Shown here piece after piece: positions 8,938 to 16,464 of a DNA stretch of 16,464 nucleotides. Source of the stretch: JAJPGZ01 sp041167105 (GTDB lineage: Bacteria > Verrucomicrobiota > Verrucomicrobiia > Chthoniobacterales > UBA10450); the NCBI GenBank assembly GCA_041167105.1, contig JBEEGX010000162.1, positions 1 through 16,464 of the forward strand. Direction: 5' to 3'. The notes beneath the pieces were generated by a model. It was not told where the DNA came from, searched no databases, and saw nothing but the letters and a program-made list of their open reading frames with translations. Position 1 is the stretch's first letter, and each line of letters opens with the position of its first letter. A program made the translations under genes and the position numbers.

Positions 8938-10179
8938 TTAGGCCGTCTTGATCAGTTTGGCAACGTAAGCGCCATCGAATCCGTCGCGGAATGGAAGGCA
9001 TTCGGTCTCTCGCTCCAATCGCAAGATCGACATCTCCTTCTGCAAGCCTTCGACGGCGACGCGATTTTCTTCGGGCTCCAAACTGCATGTGCTGTAAACA
9101 AGCACGCCGTTCGTTTTCAACAGCGGCACGACCGCGCGCAAGATCGACAATTGCTCCTGCTGCATTCGCGTGAACTCATCCGGCCGCAAGCGCCAGCGCA
9201 CATCTACACGCCGCCGCATCACACCGGTGTTGCTGCAGGGCGCGTCCACCAGAATGCGATCGAACTGGTCGCCGGCTGTGATTGCTCCGTCTTTCCAATC
9301 ATGTTGCACCGTTTGCGCAATCGTTACGCCGAGTCGCGCGAGATTTTCCGTTAGCATGTTCAGCCGGTCTGATTGTCGATCTACCGCAACGATTCTTCCG
9401 TGATTTTGCATCAGCTCGGCGATGTAACTCGTCTTTCCGCCGGGGGCCGCGCACGCATCGAGAATTTTTTCGCCGCGCTGCGGTGCCAGCATTTCGCAAG
9501 CGACTCGCGTGCTCGGATCTTGTATATAACAATGGCCGGCCGCGAGTGCCACTGCCGGAAATGCATCGGCAAATTCAACGAAGTTCTTCGCCAAAGTTTG
9601 CTTCGCGTTCGGGTAACGCTGTTTGAAATCGTCGATGTCGATCTTGCGTCGATTAATCCGCGCATACGTCGGCGGCGGTTCGTTGTTCCATCGGCAGAGC
9701 TGCGCCGTCGCTTCGAGGCCGAAATGATTTTGCCAGCGCGCGACGAGAAATTCCGGATGCGATGTGCGGACGAACAGTGGCTGATTCCGCGCAGCCTCTT
9801 CCAGCTTCGCGCGTCGCCGAATCGCTTCGCGCAACACTGCGTTGGCCACACCGCGCGTGCGTTTCGGTACCAGCTCCACCGTTTCGTTTACCGCCGCATG
9901 CTCGCTCACATTTGCGATAAGGAGCTGATACAAGCCAAGCCGGAGAATATCGCGAAGATCGACATCTACTTTTCCGGAACGCAGCGTTGCTATCCAAAAA
10001 TCCAGCAACGTCAGATTGCGGAGCGCGCCGTAGAAAAGTTCGAGCACGAACCCGCGATCTGCCGAAGACAATTGCGCATTCGCAATCAGCTCTCGGAAAA
10101 TTTCGTCCGCAGATCTTCGACTCGTTCGCCATGTGTGCAACGCGAGTTGCGCAACGTCACGAGCACTCGGTTGTGTCAC
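8938..10179 (-). CDS. rsmB: 16S rRNA (cytosine-967-C5)-methyltransferase
   Basis: RsmB methylates C967 of 16S rRNA using SAM. The 413-residue product has the N-terminal NusB-like RNA-binding domain (~1-140, with HAAVNETVELV and GVANAVLRE) and a C-terminal Rossmann domain. SAM motif I is DACAAPGGKT at 241-250, motif IV is DAPCSNTGVMRR with the release cysteine C315, and motif VI is STCSLEPEEN with the catalytic cysteine C365. The N-terminal NusB-like part separates RsmB from the shorter NOL1/NOP2/Sun enzymes. The start is GTG 10179, only three bases after the ugd stop, so the two genes are probably cotranscribed. Several AAGATCGACA repeats occur inside (9023, 9140, 9636, 9955); one encodes MSILR near residue 383, between conserved parts. 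Confidence 0.95.
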   Translation of the reverse strand: MTQPSARDVAQLALHTWRTSRRSADEIFRELIANAQLSSADRGFVLELFYGALRNLTLLDFWIATLRSGKVDVDLRDILRLGLYQLLIANVSEHAAVNETVELVPKRTRGVANAVLREAIRRRAKLEEAARNQPLFVRTSHPEFLVARWQNHFGLEATAQLCRWNNEPPPTYARINRRKIDIDDFKQRYPNAKQTLAKNFVEFADAFPAVALAAGHCYIQDPSTRVACEMLAPQRGEKILDACAAPGGKTSYIAELMQNHGRIVAVDRQSDRLNMLTENLARLGVTIAQTVQHDWKDGAITAGDQFDRILVDAPCSNTGVMRRRVDVRWRLRPDEFTRMQQEQLSILRAVVPLLKTNGVLVYSTCSLEPEENRVAVEGLQKEMSILRLERETECLPFRDGFDGAYVAKLIKTA

Positions 10180-10182
10180 GGA

Positions 10183-11496
10183 TCAGCGCGGCACCGCGCT
10201 CGCGCGACCGATCGAGTGATAATGAAAACCGAGCTGCGCCATCGTTTGCGGGTCGAACATGTTGCGCCCGTCGAAAACGATCGGCGTCGTCATCTTCTCT
10301 TTCACCGTTGCAAGATCGACATTGGCGAACTCGTCCCATTCCGTCGCGATCACGAGCGCTTCCGCGCCTTCAATGGCCTCGAGCGCAGAGGAAACAAATT
10401 GCGCATCGGCGATTTGTTTGAGCTCATGCGCTTTATCCATCGCCTTCGGATCGTAAACCGCGACGTGCGCACCTTCGCGCAACATGTCGGCGACCAAATC
10501 AATCGCGACCGACGAGCGAATGTCGTCCGTGTTCGGTTTGAAAGTGAGACCCCACACCGCGATTTTCTTTTCGCGCAGCACCCAAAGCGTGTCGCGGATT
10601 GCTTTGAGGAACCGATCTTTTTGCGACGCGTTGATGCGCTGCACTTCCTTGAGCAATTGAAACGGCACGCCGAGTTGCTCGCTGATGTGAATGAACGCCG
10701 CGATGTCTTTCGGAAAACAGGAACCGCCGTATCCGATGCCCGCATTCAAAAACGTTCGGCCGATGCGATGGTCCATGCCGATGCCGTCGGCGACTTTCTC
10801 GACGTCCGCGCCGCTCGCGTCGCAAATGGCAGAGACTGCGTTGATGTAGGAAATCTTGAGCGCGAGAAATGAATTGGCCGCGTGCTTGATCAGCTCCGCG
10901 CTGTTGATGTCGGTCACGAGAATCGGCGCCATGAACGGCTCGTAGATTTTCTTCATGAGCGCGATAGCGCGTTCGCTTTGCGCGCCGATCACGATGCGGT
11001 CCGGCTTCATCAGGTCGCTCACGGCGCAGCCTTCGCGCAAAAATTCCGGATTGCTCACGACATCGAACTCGGCGCCGCGTTTGTTGTAACGCTTGATCGA
11101 CTCGGCGACTTTTTCGCCGGTTTTTACCGGCACGGTGCTTTTGTCGACGATGACGCGATAATCGGAAAGGACGCCGGCGATTTCGCGCGCGACTTTTTCG
11201 ATGTAGCTAAGATCGACATCTCCATTCGGCTGTTGCGGCGTCGGCACAGCAATGAAGACCACTTCGGAATTGTCGACGCCCTCCTGAATGCTCCCGGTGA
11301 AACGCAATCGATGCGCCGAGACATTGCGATGAATCAATTCCTCCAGTCCCGGCTCGTAGATGGGAATTTTGCCAGCGCGCAACATGTCGATCTTGCGCGG
11401 ATCGTTATCGACGCAGATGACGTTATGGCCGACCTCGGCAAAGCACGCGCCGGTCACGAGACCGACGTAACCCGAACCAATGATCGACAAGTCCAT
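10183..11496 (-). CDS. ugd: UDP-glucose 6-dehydrogenase
   Basis: The enzyme oxidises UDP-glucose to UDP-glucuronate with two NAD+, supplying acidic sugars for capsule, exopolysaccharide or LPS. The 437-residue length is standard. Visible motifs are the N-terminal NAD-binding GSGYVG (7-12), YEPGLEEL (47-54), STVPVKTG, EFLREGCAV, the substrate-contact stretch ELIKHAANSF with K205 and N209, and the catalytic C260 in GYGGSCFPKD. Related UDP-ManNAc dehydrogenases share the fold, but the GxGxxG and EFLREG wording fits UDP-glucose dehydrogenase. Start ATG 11496 sits immediately before the nucleotide-binding strand. It is followed by rsmB after three bases and lies 79 bases downstream of lptD. Confidence 0.95.
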   Translation of the reverse strand: MDLSIIGSGYVGLVTGACFAEVGHNVICVDNDPRKIDMLRAGKIPIYEPGLEELIHRNVSAHRLRFTGSIQEGVDNSEVVFIAVPTPQQPNGDVDLSYIEKVAREIAGVLSDYRVIVDKSTVPVKTGEKVAESIKRYNKRGAEFDVVSNPEFLREGCAVSDLMKPDRIVIGAQSERAIALMKKIYEPFMAPILVTDINSAELIKHAANSFLALKISYINAVSAICDASGADVEKVADGIGMDHRIGRTFLNAGIGYGGSCFPKDIAAFIHISEQLGVPFQLLKEVQRINASQKDRFLKAIRDTLWVLREKKIAVWGLTFKPNTDDIRSSVAIDLVADMLREGAHVAVYDPKAMDKAHELKQIADAQFVSSALEAIEGAEALVIATEWDEFANVDLATVKEKMTTPIVFDGRNMFDPQTMAQLGFHYHSIGRASAVPR

Positions 11497-11575
11497 GTGA
11501 ATGATGCGCGGCTAAACGCGCGCCGGGAACCAACACGCGCCCAAGGTAAATCGCAAGTTAGCAGGAGCGGTGCCG

Positions 11576-13834
11576 CTACTCGGTGGCCGGAGATGTATCG
11601 CCCGCGCCAGCCGGATCGAAATTGAGATCGAACCCGAGTTTCGGAAACGCTTTCAAGGTAAACGTGAACAGGACGCCGTATTCTTTGACGCCGCCGTTGT
11701 CCCGAATGACCGCGCCTAACGACGCCACCCAACTCGTCAGATCGCGATAAATGGAATAGCGCTGTTGCTCGAGCACGCCGGTGACGCCTTCGTATTGTTC
11801 CTGCACGCCGACGCCCCAGTTGTCATTCACGCGATAGTAACCGCCGACGACGAACAGGCTGCTGTTGTTGAAGAACGGATTCGAATTCAAATAGCGGTGG
11901 CCGACACTCACCTGCAGCGGCGCGATTGGTTGCACCAGAATGTTCGTGTTCACTTCGGTGAAGCCTTTGTCGAAAATCGGTATCTGCGAATTCACGACGA
12001 GCGAAGCCCACGGCAACGGAGCGAAACGAAGTTTGTTGAACAGATTCGAGTACGGCGTGCGGTCGTACGGATTGTCGAAGTTGACGTCGCAGTAACTTTC
12101 GAGATCGAGCCAGTTGATCGTGACATCGTCGCGCCGCGTTTGCAGGCGGTTGCGCACGCCCACGCGCCACACCGTCCATTGATCGATCGAATCGATGGAA
12201 GCGAACTGCGGAAAATCGATCGGGCGCAATTGCGTGGTCGGGACGTAGCGGTCGAACTGAAAGACTTCGCGCGGATCAGTTCCGCTGTCCGACACCCACG
12301 AGAAATTCGTGAATGGTTGAATGATGTGGCGCAAGCCGTCGAGGCCGACGACGCGGCTCTGCGCGTCTTCCCACGTGCGTGAAATCTTGAACGAGGCCTC
12401 GACGCCGCCGTTCACGACCGTGCGCAATTGGTCGCCGGCATTATGCAGCGGCATCTTTAAGGTTGGATCGGGCAAAAGGAAATCGGGCACGAGCGGATTT
12501 TCGCTCGGCGGAAAAATCGAATGACCGAGATCGCGCGATTTGCTGTACCACGTTTCGCGCAGACCGATGCGCGGCACGATGGACAACCAACCGAAGTAAG
12601 TGTTGGGATAAGTTAGTTGGTGAAAGCTGTCGAACCGCCACGATTCGTAATCTTCGAAGCCGGTGTTCTTCGCGAAATTCCGCCGTAAATCGGCCAGGCC
12701 GGTTTCGCCCTCGTAAAATATTCCGGTGTCGAACACCGGCTGCCGCGTAAGATCGACAACTACTTCCGGCAGACGCTCGGTTTGTTCGAAGAATTCGTTA
12801 GCCTGGAAACGTGCGATGGCCGTAAAGGCATAACGCGGGTCGCGTTTCGTTAGGGCAATGACGTCGTCCGGCACCGGGTCGATGCGGAAATCGTTGTGAA
12901 AGAAATCCTGCATCACGAACGGATCGCTCAGCTTGGTTACGTTGACGATGCCGTAGATGTCGTCGGTGAACTCGGTGTAATCGCGCAGGGTCACGCGATA
13001 TCGACCGTCCGAGACGAGGCCGCGCGGAACATCCGTGCGATTAATCAACGGGTTCTGGTCTTGCAAATAATACGTCCGCAGATTTGCCCAACTGTTGTTG
13101 TTCTTGCCGTATTGAATTTCGGAATCGAACCCGACCGCCACCCCGCGCCGCGAGCGGTAATCCAACCGCAAACGTCCGCTGATGTTGTCGCGAATCGGGA
13201 ACGTCACCTGCGTCAGCAACGACGGTCCCCACGAGCTCAAGTAGGCGGGCGAAATCGAAAAACTGAATGCGTCATCGAGCCGTTGATAAACATACGGCCA
13301 CCAAAAAATCGGCACATTCCCGACAAAAAACGTGACGTTTTGGAAGACGACGTACTCATCTTCGTAAATGCGCACCGTATGCGCGCGCATGTGAAAATCC
13401 GGCTTCGGCGAATCGTGCGTCGTGAAACTGCCGTTGTCGATGCGGTAGGCGTTTTCACCGATCGAAGTGATGTTCGCGCCCGAAACGAAATACGGAAAGT
13501 ACTCGGTATGCATCAGCCCGGACCGGATTTCTTTCGTGTCGATGTTGTAAACGGCCTGCTCGCCTGCGTACATGCTGACGTCGCGATAAATGCGCACATG
13601 CCCTTCGACATAGACCTCGTGCTTTTGCGAATTGTATTGCGCGCGGTCGGCGTAAATGTCCGTATCGCCCACGTGAATCGCGACATTCTCGTGCGCGGTC
13701 GCGAGCCCGTTCTCGTATGTTGTCTGACCGCTCGAGGTGATTTCGACCGGCTGATTTTTCGGCGTCTCGATCGCGCCCGAGACAAAATTCGTCGCCAAGA
13801 AAAGTAGAATGATTCCCAAAAACAGCCGTCGCAT
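11576..13834 (-). CDS. lptD: LPS-assembly protein LptD (OstA/Imp-like outer-membrane beta-barrel)
   Basis: LptD places lipopolysaccharide in the outer leaflet of the outer membrane. I chose ATG 13834 because MRRLFLGIILLFLATNFVSGA is a good signal peptide; an in-frame TTG at 13918 would add 28 unlikely residues. The mature 752-residue precursor begins with an OstA/LptA-like domain (~25-130: ENGLATAHENVAIHV, DIYADRAQYN, VYVEGHVRIYRD, YNIDTKEI), followed by a long region of alternating aromatic and polar strands ending in FTLKAFPKLGFDLNFDP, as expected for a barrel. I see no clear conserved cysteine pairs of the E. coli kind, which is common outside Proteobacteria. The gene lies between the ketosynthase pair and ugd, giving an envelope-building context. 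Repeat copies lie at 12749 inside it and 13908 just upstream. Confidence 0.88.
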   Translation of the reverse strand: MRRLFLGIILLFLATNFVSGAIETPKNQPVEITSSGQTTYENGLATAHENVAIHVGDTDIYADRAQYNSQKHEVYVEGHVRIYRDVSMYAGEQAVYNIDTKEIRSGLMHTEYFPYFVSGANITSIGENAYRIDNGSFTTHDSPKPDFHMRAHTVRIYEDEYVVFQNVTFFVGNVPIFWWPYVYQRLDDAFSFSISPAYLSSWGPSLLTQVTFPIRDNISGRLRLDYRSRRGVAVGFDSEIQYGKNNNSWANLRTYYLQDQNPLINRTDVPRGLVSDGRYRVTLRDYTEFTDDIYGIVNVTKLSDPFVMQDFFHNDFRIDPVPDDVIALTKRDPRYAFTAIARFQANEFFEQTERLPEVVVDLTRQPVFDTGIFYEGETGLADLRRNFAKNTGFEDYESWRFDSFHQLTYPNTYFGWLSIVPRIGLRETWYSKSRDLGHSIFPPSENPLVPDFLLPDPTLKMPLHNAGDQLRTVVNGGVEASFKISRTWEDAQSRVVGLDGLRHIIQPFTNFSWVSDSGTDPREVFQFDRYVPTTQLRPIDFPQFASIDSIDQWTVWRVGVRNRLQTRRDDVTINWLDLESYCDVNFDNPYDRTPYSNLFNKLRFAPLPWASLVVNSQIPIFDKGFTEVNTNILVQPIAPLQVSVGHRYLNSNPFFNNSSLFVVGGYYRVNDNWGVGVQEQYEGVTGVLEQQRYSIYRDLTSWVASLGAVIRDNGGVKEYGVLFTFTLKAFPKLGFDLNFDPAGAGDTSPATE

Positions 13835-13907
13835 GGCGGACGCCGAACGTACCGCACGTGTCTGGCGTTGCAAAGGTAAAAGCCCGCGGATGCCGCCTGA
13901 CACCTGC

Positions 13908-13933
13908 AAGATCGACAACTACTTAGATCGACA
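13908..13933. repeat. Tandem pair of the AAGATCGACA repeat upstream of lptD
   Basis: One full copy (13908-13917) and one 9-base copy (AGATCGACA at 13925) lie head to tail with 16-base periodicity, in the 88-base gap between the KS-beta stop and the lptD start. The second copy overlaps the KS-beta stop codon (TAA, from TTA at 13923-13925) and encodes its last residues. Confidence 0.9.
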
Positions 13934-14960
13934 ATCGCAAACCAGCCACCTGCTGATTCAATCCGCAGCTCAGAACCACCACGCTATTGCGGTCTAGCTT
14001 CGCGTCGCACGAAGGTGGCAATTGCTGAGTCGTTAGGAATTGTGCCGCGACAATGACTTGCCACAACGCGCTCGCGCCCACGCTTTCACCCAGCGCCACT
14101 TTCGGCGAGTAAATGGTCGCGTCCGCTCCGATGGCTTTGCGTTCCGCCGCGTCGATGAACGTTCCATTCGCGCTGCCGATCACGATGTCTTCGTCGCGAA
14201 ACGTCAGCTCGCGCGCGACCTCTGCCAGAACCGCGGCTGCCTCTTTTCGCGACGAGAAATATTTTCCGGGATGCGCCGCCGCGATGCGCACGTTCCCGCT
14301 GCGACCGAGCAAGATCGCGCCAGCGCCTTCGCTTAAAAAACCCGCGCGCAAGAGCCGCCATTTGTGGTACGCGTCGCACAATAACCAATCAGCTTCTTCC
14401 GCCGCGACGACGAGGCAGTAATCGAGATCTTCGTTGCCTAACAAATCTTCCGCCATTTTGATCGCGACCAATCCGACGGCGCCGTCACCGACGAGCGTGT
14501 AACTGGCGCCTTCGATGCCTAACAACGCCGCGAGATGACTGGCCGGCGCGTTGAAGACGGTTTCCGGAAACAGCAACGGACTCGCGGATTGTGCGCCGGT
14601 CGTGACGATGTCGTGATAAAAACGTTTCGTGTAAATCACGCCGCCGTTGGCTACCGCGAAAACGAGGGCGACGCGTTGCATGTCGATCTTGTGCGATGTC
14701 GATCTTGCATGATCGAGCGCGCTCAGGCCCGCCGCTGCGGCAAATCGTGAGATGGCGCTGGCCCGGCGCAACCGCGCGTGTCGCGGCAGATTTGTTAGGG
14801 CATTTTCCGGAACGCGATAAACCAAATACGGCTTTTCACCAACCGGATCGCAAATCGGTTCGGCCGTCGCTTCCTCGCCACGGCAAAGACGTTCCCACAC
14901 CCCCGGCACGCTCCCGCCGAGCGGCGTGACCCAACCCGCGCCGGCGATGTAAACGCTCAT
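13923..14960 (-). CDS. Ketosynthase-like KS-beta (chain-length-factor-like), catalytic residues replaced
   Basis: The 345-residue protein has the thiolase fold of condensing enzymes: the N-terminus VYIAGAGWVTPLGG, FPETVFNAPASHLAALLG (131-148) and SEGAGAILLG (210-219). Compared with active ketosynthases, the nucleophilic cysteine site reads LVGDGAVG (156-163) with no Cys, the first histidine motif reads SANGTFID with N265, and the second reads KVALGESVG with E292. All three of the Cys-His-His triad are therefore missing, while lysine K287 is kept. It starts at ATG 14960, overlapping the active ketosynthase stop by four bases (ATGA), an arrangement typical of KS-alpha/KS-beta pairs of type II polyketide, aryl-polyene or related fatty-acid systems. 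Its likely job is as a heterodimer partner. It is shorter than usual (~400). Two repeat copies lie inside (14681, 14697). Confidence 0.88.
   Translation of the reverse strand: MSVYIAGAGWVTPLGGSVPGVWERLCRGEEATAEPICDPVGEKPYLVYRVPENALTNLPRHARLRRASAISRFAAAAGLSALDHARSTSHKIDMQRVALVFAVANGGVIYTKRFYHDIVTTGAQSASPLLFPETVFNAPASHLAALLGIEGASYTLVGDGAVGLVAIKMAEDLLGNEDLDYCLVVAAEEADWLLCDAYHKWRLLRAGFLSEGAGAILLGRSGNVRIAAAHPGKYFSSRKEAAAVLAEVARELTFRDEDIVIGSANGTFIDAAERKAIGADATIYSPKVALGESVGASALWQVIVAAQFLTTQQLPPSCDAKLDRNSVVVLSCGLNQQVAGLRLSI
14681..14706. repeat. Tandem pair of the repeat inside the KS-beta gene
   Basis: TGTCGATCTT occurs at 14681-14690 and 14697-14706 with 16-base periodicity, entirely in coding sequence. 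On the coding strand the two copies are read in different frames: one as Arg-Ser-Thr-Ser, the next as Lys-Ile-Asp-Met. Confidence 0.95.
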
Positions 14961-16180
14961 GGGTCGATGCGCCGCATCACGATGGACGCGTTGGCCCCGC
15001 CGAAGCCGAATGAATTCGAAAGGACGATGTCGATCTTCGCCGGACGCGATTGGTTGGCGACGATGTTAAGATCGACATCTTCATCCGGCCCGCGAAAGTT
15101 GATGTTCGGCGGCAGAAGTTGCCGTTGCAGCGCGAGCAGGCAGAAAACCGCTTCGATCGCTCCCGCCGCGCCTAACGAATGGCCCATCATCGATTTGGTC
15201 GAGCTGACCGGAACGGATTTGCCTAACAATTCCGCGACGGCCTTGCCTTCGGCAGCGTCGTTGAACGTGGTGGCGGTGCCGTGCGCATTAACATAATCGA
15301 TTTGCTCAGGCGCAATGTGCGCGCTTTGCAGCGCGCGTTCCATGGCGTGGCGCGGCCCGACGCCGGATGGATCGGGCTGGGTGAGGTGATGATTGTCGGT
15401 CGAAATTCCGTAGCCGACGATTTCGCCGAGAATTTTCGCGCCCCGCGCGCGCGCAGACTCGAGATTTTCCAAGGCAAGCACGGCGGCGCCTTCGCCGAGG
15501 ACCATGCCGGTACGTTGTCGATCAAACGGCCGACATTTTTCCGGGGTCGATGCTTGGAGCGAATCGAAACCGACGAACACGAGCTCGGAGATTGCATCGT
15601 AACCGCCGGTGAGCACGCGATTGTAGCGACCGCAGCGGACGCATTCGAATGCATGACCGATCGCATTTGTGCCCGAAGCGCACGCATTCGCGATGATCTG
15701 CGCCGGCGCGGAAATACCGAATGCTTCGAGCGCATCAGCGACCGGTTTTTGCGGCGGATAATTCGCGATCCATTCCGGCGCGCGGCGCGCCACGTCGCGT
15801 CGTTGCAACGCGCGATAATAATTTTCACCGAACGACATTCCGCCACTGGTGGTACCGATCACGGCCAGGTCAGGTGTGAATTGTCGATCTTGCGCGAGCA
15901 TTTCTTCGAGCGCGGTGATCATCATCGCGGCGGCGCGATGCAGTCGGCGCGCCCGCCGGCCTTTCGGTTGGGCGAGGGTGTCATCCGCAATTTGGCCGGC
16001 GGTTTTGCAGCGGCATTGGCTCACATCGAACCGCGTGATCTCGGTAACGCAGTCGCGCGCAGAGAAAAGTGCATCGCCCGTAGCGTCGAGGCCACGGCCG
16101 AGCGGGGAGACGGTACCGGCGCCAACGATGGCGACACGCGCGCTCTTCGTTTTTCCGTTAGCCCCGGCAAATGTAACCAT
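14957..16180 (-). CDS. Beta-ketoacyl-ACP synthase, FabF-like active ketosynthase (KS-alpha)
   Basis: The 407-residue protein has every residue of an active condensing enzyme: nucleophile C167 in ANACASGTNAIG, H300 in NAHGTATTFND, and K329 with H334 in STKSMMGHSLGAAGAIE, plus the C-terminal NSFGFGGANAS loop. FabF-type enzymes perform decarboxylative condensation of malonyl-ACP with an acyl chain. The four-base overlap with the catalytically dead KS-beta suggests that it works in a heterodimer in a specialised pathway rather than being the general FabF. No acyl carrier protein, ketoreductase or dehydratase is seen nearby, so the product cannot be named. Start ATG 16180 is preceded by no Shine-Dalgarno. 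It is the first gene of the leftward block. Confidence 0.93.
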   Translation of the reverse strand: MVTFAGANGKTKSARVAIVGAGTVSPLGRGLDATGDALFSARDCVTEITRFDVSQCRCKTAGQIADDTLAQPKGRRARRLHRAAAMMITALEEMLAQDRQFTPDLAVIGTTSGGMSFGENYYRALQRRDVARRAPEWIANYPPQKPVADALEAFGISAPAQIIANACASGTNAIGHAFECVRCGRYNRVLTGGYDAISELVFVGFDSLQASTPEKCRPFDRQRTGMVLGEGAAVLALENLESARARGAKILGEIVGYGISTDNHHLTQPDPSGVGPRHAMERALQSAHIAPEQIDYVNAHGTATTFNDAAEGKAVAELLGKSVPVSSTKSMMGHSLGAAGAIEAVFCLLALQRQLLPPNINFRGPDEDVDLNIVANQSRPAKIDIVLSNSFGFGGANASIVMRRIDP

Positions 16181-16365
16181 GCGCGCAATTTTGTTCGTTA
16201 GCTTTGATGTTGCTTTCCGCCCGCCCGGTGCTTACTAATGGCAACCGAAAACGAAAAACGGGAGCTACGAAGTTTGGTGGATTGTCAGTTGAGTTTATTC
16301 AGCGGCGATTTGAAATCCGATAAGCGGGAACAGCCTTCAAGCAACCTTTTCATCAAATAAACTCG
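16181..16365. promoter_or_regulatory. Divergent intergenic region between KS-alpha and the RRM gene
   Basis: This 185-base stretch must hold the promoter of the leftward block and that of the RRM gene. I see no convincing -10/-35 pair and no ribosome binding site before either start. It is less GC-rich than the genes and contains a 9-base inverted repeat (16291-16299 and 16356-16364). No coding frame or RNA gene is recognisable. Confidence 0.4.
16291..16364. repeat. 9-bp inverted repeat flanking the RRM gene leader
   Basis: GAGTTTATT (16291-16299) is the exact reverse complement of AATAAACTC (16356-16364), with a 56-base loop. The right arm ends two bases before the ATG at 16366, so a transcript starting upstream of 16291 could pair over the translation start. 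This is a moderate signal and chance is possible. Confidence 0.5.
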
Positions 16366-16464
16366 ATGGGTACTAAATTATACGTTGGCAATCTTCCGTT
16401 CAACACGACGGAAAACGAACTGCAGGAACTTTTCGCTCAAGCTGGCACCGTCCAGGAAGTGATG
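16366..16464 (+). CDS. RRM-type RNA-binding protein (partial at right edge)
   Basis: The first 33 codons are visible. They begin MGTKLYVGNLPFNTTENEL and continue with a helix leading to an EVM strand, a textbook start of an RNA recognition motif: RNP-2 is LYVGNL (residues 5-10). Such short single-RRM proteins (about 80-150 residues, often with a glycine-rich tail) bind single-stranded RNA and in several bacteria respond to cold. The rest lies outside the window. No Shine-Dalgarno precedes the ATG. Confidence 0.92.
   Translation, partial: MGTKLYVGNLPFNTTENELQELFAQAGTVQEVM

Noticed and set aside
9373..10872. A 499-codon open frame on the plus strand
   Set aside because: It lies antisense to rsmB and ugd, both of which carry complete catalytic motifs; its product is Arg/His-rich with no recognisable domain. 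Long antisense frames are common in GC-rich genes.
11506..11521. Small hairpin GCGCG-GCTAAA-CGCGC as a terminator after lptD
   Set aside because: The stem has only five pairs and no T-run follows on either strand; it lies in a 79-base gap between genes of probably one transcript.
12896..13807. A 303-codon open frame on the plus strand
   Set aside because: Antisense to lptD, with low-complexity Arg/Val composition and no motif.
15281..16201. A 306-codon open frame on the plus strand
   Set aside because: Antisense to the active ketosynthase and Arg-rich without any family resemblance; treated as a shadow of the real gene.

Overview
The window looks like a chromosomal segment of a GC-rich, Gram-negative bacterium. 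An LptD-type lipopolysaccharide exporter points to an LPS outer membrane, and the ordinary housekeeping genes (hemB, coaX, rsmB, ugd) argue against a plasmid, phage or genomic island. The combination of genes, the lack of Shine-Dalgarno sequences and the type of large TPR protein suggest a soil-type member of the Verrucomicrobiota, possibly Chthoniobacterales-like. That assignment is inference and cannot be proven from these bases alone.

Layout. Positions 1-3456 hold a leftward operon: hemB (porphobilinogen synthase), then an overlapping small PD-(D/E)xK nuclease-like gene, then a membrane protein with a spermidine-synthase-like C-terminus that runs off the left edge. A 38-base divergent gap separates hemB from rightward coaX (type III pantothenate kinase, 3495-4232). 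Next comes a rightward 1133-residue envelope protein (4335-7736) with a duplicated TPR module, a Pro/Ala/Glu-rich linker, one membrane span and an unusual C-terminal array of about 11-residue repeats. It ends at a strong hairpin terminator (7759-7793). From 16180 down to 7825 everything is leftward: a complete ketosynthase (KS-alpha), an overlapping ketosynthase-like partner with its catalytic residues replaced (KS-beta, chain-length-factor-like), lptD, ugd (UDP-glucose 6-dehydrogenase), rsmB (16S rRNA m5C methyltransferase) and an M29 aminopeptidase. A rightward RRM RNA-binding protein begins at 16366 and is cut by the right edge.

The most striking feature is not a gene. A 10-mer, AAGATCGACA (reverse complement TGTCGATCTT), occurs 24 times in 16.5 kb, where about 0.03 would be expected by chance. 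Nine more copies match only its 8-base core. It lies in both orientations, in coding and intergenic DNA, and is read in many different codon frames (Lys-Ile-Asp, Val-Asp-Leu, Asp-Arg-Gln, Arg-Ser-Thr, Ser-Ile-Leu), so selection or amplification must act on the DNA itself. Three tandem pairs have 15-16 base spacing, and intergenic copies cluster just after stop codons. A second over-represented octamer, TYGTTAGG, occurs 13 times. These behave like DNA uptake sequences, Chi-like sites, HIP1-like iterated oligomers or modification sites, and they are the best candidate here for an undescribed system.

How the genes work together: hemB and coaX make cofactors (haem, CoA). The KS-alpha/KS-beta pair, lptD, ugd and the TPR protein point to envelope lipid and polysaccharide construction. 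rsmB and the RRM protein belong to translation and RNA metabolism. No tRNA, rRNA, insertion sequence or CRISPR array was found.
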